Assembly: GCA_949752795.1 (NCBI GenBank)
Contig: OX457062.1
Coordinates: forward strand, 95,655,777-95,719,776
Direction: 5' to 3'
DNA length: 64,000 nt
From: Hyperoodon ampullatus
Taxonomy: Eukaryota; Chordata; Mammalia; Artiodactyla; Ziphiidae
The notes beneath the pieces were generated by a model, which saw nothing but the letters and a program-made list of their open reading frames with translations, searched no databases and was not told where the DNA came from. Of the stretch, positions 58,321 through 64,000 are shown piece after piece. Position 1 is the first letter of the stretch. Each line of letters begins with the position of its first letter. The translations under genes and the position numbers were made by a program.

Positions 58321-59622
58321 CTGAAAAAAGAAGCACAAATTTTAATGTACATTTTTTTCTTATATATTTAAAACTATTCTTTTCCAGGATTAAGTGACAG
58401 AATATAAGGATGCTATTCAAATTAAAGGGGAGTTTTAGTCAAAGTCAAGAATTACTGATGTTAACTTTAACTGCTGAGAACACTTGAACTTTCAATTATG
58501 TAAGGTAAGTAGGCCAGAGCTTATAAATTCTTTCAAAGCATTCTTTAAAGACCTGAACTGACTTAACCCTTTCATTATTAGTTTATGAGACACTTTACGA
58601 GCCCTAAAACAACCCACATCCTGGAAATAGCTGCCACATTTAGACAGGGCATTCATATGAAAGGATGGCTATAGGAAGGCAAGTCTCTGAACAGACATTT
58701 CTGTCTGGCCAAAGAAAATCTGTTGAAAGATGAAGGGCTCCATCTTCCCCTTTAGACATAATTTTTATTCATTTATTATTTGGTTTAATTCTTTCCAAGT
58801 ATTCAGTAATTAGTTTCACAGATCAATGTTTTATTGCCCTAAAGAGAACAAGTACACACACACAGTTCCAGAAAACAGCGGTTCACACAAGCACAAATAT
58901 GGATCTTGAAACTCCAGTTGAAAAAAATACCTTTCCACAACAAAATTGGGCCTTTTCCTTTTAGCACCTGGAAGTGAAATTGTTCAAATTCTTCTTTCTT
59001 TTTTTTTTTTTTTGGCCGTGCTGAGTGGCATGTGGGATCTTAGTTCCCTGACCAGGGATAGAACCTGTGCCCCTTGCACTGGGAGCACAGAGGAGTCTTA
59101 ACCACTGGACCACCAGGGAAGTCCTCAAGTTCCAATTCTTTAGAATTCTTAAGTCTTTAGATTTTATCTCCACCCTTCATATCATATTATATGCTTCTAG
59201 GTTTTGGTATTTTTACCCTCCATGAGTGTTAGCTGCTTGACTGTGATATAGACCAAGAGATCTTTTGGCCAAATTGAGGATAGTTTTAGGACTACAGACA
59301 AAAAAAGTACAGAATCAGCAAAGCAAGCCATTCTATTTAGTACACTAAACAAATAGGAAAGGAAAAAAAAAGCTGCCCAGTAAAAATGATCACTTCTTTG
59401 TTATAAGACTAATAGGAAACTAAGACATAAAATAGCTCAATTATTTCAACCCAGATGACAAAATTACAAAGTATCCTTCTCCAAAGTCAAAAAAGAGATT
59501 ATCTCTCATTATGTTGGTTTCAGCCTCACTGAAAAATACATATATTAATCAAAAAATCAGAAAAATCCCAAGGGGAGACATTTTCTTTTATGCACATACG
59601 TTTTCATTTAGCCCATAGTTAC
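58321..59622 (-). other. ATP5MG: ATP5MG intron 2
   Basis: This 1.3-kb intron contains one minus-strand SINE (58998-59124) and otherwise unique AT-rich sequence. Confidence 0.9.
58998..59124 (-). mobile_element. Short CHR/tRNA-Glu SINE, minus strand
   Basis: A T-rich tail (58998-59013) then GGCCGTGCTGAGTGGCATGT to CCACCAGGGAAGTCC. It lies in the same sense as ATP5MG. Confidence 0.92.
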
Positions 59623-59783
59623 CTTAACTGTAAGCTGTTTGAAGCTACCAGTTTGAGCACTATTGATAATTTTTTTCAAGCTCTGAATAGCTGTAGGGAT
59701 CTCAGCAGGGGTTGGAGGAACCAGCTCAACCTTGGCATAGTGCCAAAATGTGGCCAATCGAGGCTTCGAGTAAGTCACAGCAG
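59623..59783 (-). CDS. ATP5MG: ATP5MG exon 2
   Basis: The minus strand reads [40 protein letters not shown] and [13 protein letters not shown], which is subunit g (human counterpart begins [20 protein letters not shown] as I remember it). The exon is 161 nt, acceptor CCAG (AG at 59785-59784), donor GTAACT from 59622. Changes from human include His for Tyr, Thr for Arg and Ile for Val. All are conservative enough for a working gene. Confidence 0.96.
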
Positions 59784-61159
59784 CTGGAAAACAAAACAAA
59801 ACAAAAAACCAGGATGAACTCACTAGAGACCGAAAGAAGCAGATGTGTGGGCTGGACACAAATATTTATTCATGCATCACATTCATTCAATGCTTGTACC
59901 AAATGTGCACCCGGTGTGAAAAGTCAAAGCTGCTCCCTGGAAACCAGAGGCTTTTAAAGATGCAGAACACCTGTGCCACAGGGCAGTTCAATCAGGCAGG
60001 AAGCTATAAGCACATTCAATTATGCCAGGACTTCACTAGTGGCCAGTACCAGAGTACTAGTACTTCATTTATGAATGGCAAATCTAGCTAACTATAAAGT
60101 TACTAGAAATTGTGTTCAAAAACAAGAAAACAGCAGCAATGTAACCATATTGTCTTGTAGAGACCAAAAAATTTGGAGGGAAGAGGTGCAGAAGGGGAGG
60201 GAAGGAGCTCTGTAGAATGACATCCTTAAGAATAAGATTAAAACTTGTCACTATATTGGCCACAAATCCAGATGGAATTATACCAATTAGTACCCGTTTT
60301 TGGGATCCTCATCAATATGTTCTGGATTAACAAAAGCACAGCTGCTCCTCCTTCAAAATACCACAAATAATAAAAATACAGCCTACATGTATTGTTAAGA
60401 GCAGCCAAAACTTAACTCTGTTATTAAGCTGAAATTCCTCAAGGTATTTACTATTTCAGGAAAACAAATTTTTAACAACCAGGGTAGATGTAAGACTATG
60501 GTAGTGATTTCAGCAAAAGAAAAGGTATTTTATATAAAAAATTACAAGAGAGCATGACAAAAACAGCACAAATACATGAACATCCATAAAGTGTCTATTG
60601 CTTAAAGATAGATAACCCAAAGCTCCTGGTACTTTCCCTATTATTAACTGCCTGTATTTAGGTATTTCACTACTCTTAAATTTACTATCTCCATCATCCT
60701 CTGGCTTAGGGCCATGGGTAAATCTTTAAGCAGACCCAAAGCTCTAACAGATAGTTCTAAATAGAACTGCCAACGCCTGTGAGACGGCGCCATCAAAGAG
60801 AACAAAGTCTTGTTTAACAGTCAACAGTCTTTAAAATTATCTTCAACATACAGATATATTATTCTTTATAAACAAACAAATCAGTACAATGTACACAAAC
60901 ACTGTACTTTAGTTGGTAAATTTGTTTCTCAGGGAGTTTAGGTTAAAAAGTTTGAAACTGCTTTACATGTATACAAGGGATGAACAAAATATAAGTAAGT
61001 GAATGGTGGATGATGGGAGCCAGGCTTCTCACTGTAAGAGAGGGAAGTTATAGATGTGGAAGAAAAGAACAAACCTTGTGGTACTGGATTAGAGTTGGAG
61101 ACATTCATTATGAACCCATGTTTAGTTTTATATACAGATTGATCAATAAGAAACAACTA

Positions 61160-61372
61160 TAGTTGACCTTTGAACTGCACAGGTCCACTTATATGTGGAT
61201 GTTTTTCAATAAATATGTACTACGGTACTTCACGATCTGAGGTTGGTTGAATGCATGGATGTGGAACTGTGGATATGGAGGGCCAACTGTAGTTATATTC
61301 AGATTTTCAACTGCATGGGGGTCAGCGTCCTTAATCCCCACATTGTTCAATGGTCATATGTGTGTGTGTGTA
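61160..61372. mobile_element. MER2/Tigger-like DNA transposon remnant
   Basis: AGTTGACCTTTGAACTGCAC opens it and ATTGTTCAATGGTCA closes it; within lies GGTTGGTTGAATGCATGGAT. These are imperfect terminal repeats of pogo-group (Tigger) elements. Two related subfamilies seem to be mixed or nested. Confidence 0.8.
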
Positions 61373-61389
61373 CACACACCCATGGGTGA

Positions 61390-61862
61390 ATATACAGATG
61401 GTCCCCAATTTTTGATGGTTCAACTTATAATTTTTCAACTTTACAGTGTGAAAGTGATATACATTCAGTAAAAATGATACTTTGAATTTTGATCTTTTCC
61501 CAGGCTAGCGATAGTGGGTACCATACTTTTTTGTAATGCTGGGCAGTGCCAGCAAGCTGCAGTTAGTCTATCATGTGATATGAGGGTAAACAACTAACAC
61601 ACAAGCATTCTATTTTTCACTTTCAATACAGTACTCAATAAATTACGTGAGATATTCAACACCGTTTTCTAAAATAGGCTTTGTGGTAGGTGATTCTGCC
61701 CAACCTTAGGCTAATGTAAGTATTCTGAGCACGATTAAGGTAGGCTAGGCTGAGTTATGATGTTTGGTAGGTTAGGTGTAATGAATGCACTTTCGACTTA
61801 CAATATTCTCAACTTGTGATAGGTTTACTGGTACGTCATTTTATTCTAAGTAGAGGAATACC
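61390..61862. mobile_element. MER44-like Tigger remnant
   Basis: It runs ACAGATGGTCCCCAATTTTT ... GGCTAGCGATAGTGGGTACC ... ACTTTCAATACAGTACTCAA ... TAGGTTAGGTGTAATGAATG ... GTAGAGGAATACCT. This matches a non-autonomous pogo-group family of about 0.45 kb. Confidence 0.85.
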
Positions 61863-61920
61863 TATACGCACACACCTCCTTGTCCAGTGGGAGGGCCCAG
61901 AGGCAATGATATTCTAGTAC

Positions 61921-62420
61921 AACAGTCCCCCCATATCTTGGTTTCGCTTTCCATAGTTTCAGCTACCTGCAGTCAACCACTGTCTGAAAATATTAAATGG
62001 AAAATTCCAGAACTAAACAATCCATAAGTTTTAAATTGTGTGCCTTTCTGAGTAGTGGGATGAAATTTCGTGCTGTCCCTGTGCCATCCCAATGCTGTGT
62101 CACAATGCCTCCATCATCTGCCCCACCTCATCCTATCATGTAGGCATTGTAACATCTCGCTCGTCAGAAGGGTGAGTAGAGTACAGTAAGGTATTCTGAG
62201 ACAGAGCCCCCCTCACATAACTTTTATTGCAGTATTTTAATTGTTCTGTTTTATTAGTTATTGTTGTTAATCTTTTACTGTGCCTGATTTATAGATTAAA
62301 CTTTATCATAGGTATGTATGTATAGGAAAAAACAGCATATATAGGATTCAGTACTATCTGTGGTTTCAGGCATCCACTGGAGGTTTTGGAACTTACGTTC
62401 CATGAATAAGGGGTGACTAG
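61921..62420. mobile_element. Tigger-like DNA transposon remnant
   Basis: ACAGTCCCCCCATATCTTGG at one end and TACGTTCCATGAATAAGGGG at the other are near-complementary ends. Between them lies AAATATTAAATGGAAAATTC and GTTTTAAATTGTGTGCC. A pogo-group non-autonomous element; exact subfamily not certain. Confidence 0.8.
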
Positions 62421-62557
62421 CAGAGTCTAGTGGCAAGGAACATATCCAGTACCTAGATCTTAGTTTCAAAATACGTTTGTCCAATAAAAGGAACTAGGGT
62501 TCCTTGGAGAAATGGCTAATTCTAAGGCTGGGGCAGGGGATACATAAGATGAATCTG

Positions 62558-62685
62558 GGGAATTCCCTGGCGGTCCAGTGGTTAGGACTCAGCGTTTTCG
62601 CTGCCGGGGCCCGGGTTCAATCCCTGGTGAGGGAACTAAGATCCTGCAAGCCATGTGGCATGGCAGGGGAAGAAAAAAAAAAAAA
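62558..62685 (+). mobile_element. Short CHR/tRNA-Glu SINE
   Basis: GGGAATTCCCTGGCGGTCCA, a well-kept B-box-like GGGTTCAATCCCTGG, and a short A-tail. Confidence 0.92.
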
Positions 62686-63174
62686 GGCTGAAGCATCTTG
62701 TAATACCAGAAAGTAAAGGGGAATGTTGAAGGGAGAGAGGTGCCCAAGTGACAGTTCTCAATGACCAAAGCTGGAACAATGTGAGCAACAAAATAAATAA
62801 CATACTGTGCTACTGGAGGTACAAAGTTTGAAGTAAATATATGTGAGTCCATACAATAAATGACTGAATAAAAAAATGGGGGAAGAAGAGACAAATCTGT
62901 CTCACAGAAGAATTCTATTTAAATATATGTAACTATTCCCTCTTACAGGAGATAGAATCCTGCCCCTGCCTCCCCCAATTTAGTTACTTGCTTCTAAAGA
63001 ATACAGTATGGAAAGGAAAAAACAGTAACTTTCGGAGAAACCTAGTGAAACTACCTTAACCAAGTGATGAAAGCGAACTTCACTAGTGATGTTATATGGA
63101 TATCACTTACATCATGATATGTGATTAGGGGACTTCACTTTTGTGGCATTCTTTCTCAAAATCCATAGCTCCAG

Positions 63175-63300
63175 GGACTTCCCTGGCGGTCCAGCGGTTA
63201 AGACCCTGCATTTGCACTGCAGGGGGCGCGGGTTCAAACCCGCATGCTGCGAGGTGTGGCCAAAGAAAAAAAAAAGAAAAAGAAAAAAACAACAACAGCC
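63175..63300 (+). mobile_element. Short CHR/tRNA-Glu SINE
   Basis: GGGACTTCCCTGGCGGTCCA, GTGTGGCCAAAG then an A-rich tail with AACAACAACAG. The 12-bp duplication CCATAGCTCCAG is perfect at 63163-63174 and 63301-63312. Confidence 0.95.
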
Positions 63301-63351
63301 CCATAGCTCCAGACTAATCATGACAAAGACACCAGACAAATCCAAAATGGG

Positions 63352-63566
63352 GGGCTTCCCTGGTGGCGCAGTGGTTGCGAGTCCGCCTGCTGATGCAGGG
63401 GACGCGGGTTCGTGCCCCGGTCTGGGAGGATCCCACATGCCGCGGAGTGGCTGGGCCCGTGAGCCATGGCCGCTGAGCCTGCGCGTCCGGAGCCTGTGCT
63501 CCGCAACGGGAGAGGCCACAGCAGTGAGAAGCCCGCGTACCGCAAAAAAAAAAAAAAAAAAAAAAA
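63352..63566 (+). mobile_element. Long CHR SINE, 'GTGAGCCATGG' form
   Basis: Full length with a 24-A tail. ATCCAAAATGGGG flanks it at 63340-63352 and 63567-63579. It lies only 40 bases after the previous SINE. Confidence 0.96.
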
Positions 63567-63579
63567 ATCCAAAATGGGG

Positions 63580-64000
63580 AACATCTTTAAAGGATACCTA
63601 GACAGACACCTACACAGACATCTTGAGACTGTCAAGGTCATGAAAGGTAAGGAAAGGTTGGGAAACTGTCACACAGGAGACTAGAGAGATAGACAACTCA
63701 TTGCACTGTGGTACCCTGGATTGGTTCCTGGAACAGAAAGAGATTAACTGGAAAAGCTGGTGAAATCCAAATAAAGTCTCAAGTTTACTTAACAGGAAAA
63801 AAAACAAAAACCAAAAAAACCCCCAAACTCTATGACCTTTCCGGGGAAGTTTGATGAATTAAAATTACTTATTTCTGTAAGCTTCTTTGTCCTCCAGGAG
63901 AATTAACAGATACAGTTAGCAATATTTTAGATATTTAACATTAACATTTAATACACTGAGTTAAGTTACGAAGCAAAATACAGCTCCACTTTAACATTCT
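63580..64000. other. Intron tail of the window
   Basis: Nothing recognised. An A-rich patch at about 63797-63820 is not linked to a SINE body. Confidence 0.5.

Larger units (their letters stand above)
58138..59783 (-). other. ATP5MG: ATP5MG gene, 3' part (exons 2 and 3)
   Basis: Subunit g of mitochondrial F1Fo ATP synthase is a small inner-membrane protein of the Fo sector that helps form synthase dimers and shape cristae. Two exons can be placed, coding residues 18-103 of the expected 103, with GT/AG junctions and phases that fit (phase 1 into exon 2, phase 0 into exon 3). Exon 1, coding about the first 17 residues, was not found; no CpG island is visible between 59784 and 64000, so it likely lies outside. 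Gene order with KMT2A agrees with human. Confidence 0.95.
59784..64000 (-). other. ATP5MG: ATP5MG intron 1, partial
   Basis: Intron sequence to the window edge. 59784-61150 appears unique; a cluster of DNA transposon remnants lies at 61160-62420; three SINEs lie at 62558-63566. No exon 1 was found. Confidence 0.8.

Noticed and set aside
17311..63566. tRNA-like heads with A- and B-box-like segments
   Set aside because: These are parts of CHR SINEs, derived from tRNA-Glu, not functional tRNA genes.

Overview
The window is nuclear DNA of a mammal, very probably a cetacean. Genes are split by GT/AG introns, most of the DNA is intronic or intergenic, and it is full of tRNA-Glu-derived SINEs of the CHR type (about 29 copies: long forms and short forms opening with a 'CTTCCCTGGTGG'-like head). 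Many copies still have A-tails and matching target-site duplications. I saw no ruminant Bov-tA or BovB elements and no primate Alu. The species call is inference; hippopotamus is the main alternative.

Two protein-coding genes are present, both on the minus strand and both incomplete. (1) KMT2A (MLL1), the histone H3K4 methyltransferase: exons 1 to 8 lie at 37258..1578, with 1364 codons in frame. They cover the menin- and LEDGF-binding N terminus, three AT-hooks, the large basic/Ser-rich exon 3 and the CXXC zinc finger. The PHD fingers, bromodomain, taspase sites and SET domain lie beyond position 1. All splice junctions fit GT/AG and the phases chain without a break. (2) ATP5MG (ATP synthase subunit g): exons 2 and 3 at 59783..58222, with a polyadenylation signal near 58154; exon 1 lies beyond position 64000. 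The order ATP5MG then KMT2A matches the human 11q23 neighbourhood as I remember it.

Layout: 1-1577 partial intron 8 with an RPS15A processed pseudogene; 1578-10363 exons 8 to 3; 10364-13338 intron 2; exon 2; 13409-36820 the 23.4 kb intron 1, with old antisense L2 relics, many SINEs and a 200-N assembly gap; 36480-38500 a CpG-island promoter around exon 1; 37282-58137 intergenic, dominated by L2, L1, MIR and SINEs; 58138-64000 ATP5MG 3' part with a cluster of three Tigger-like DNA transposon remnants.

I found no novel gene system. The most notable structures are same-site serial SINE insertions: three SINEs separated by four copies of one target-site duplication at 20392-21261, and a pair at 26246-26833. 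There is also a SINE nested in the tail of an oppositely oriented SINE (42075-42653), a strong antisense bias of SINEs inside KMT2A, and the pseudogene in the region matching the human MLL breakpoint cluster. All repeat family names are by eye and from memory.
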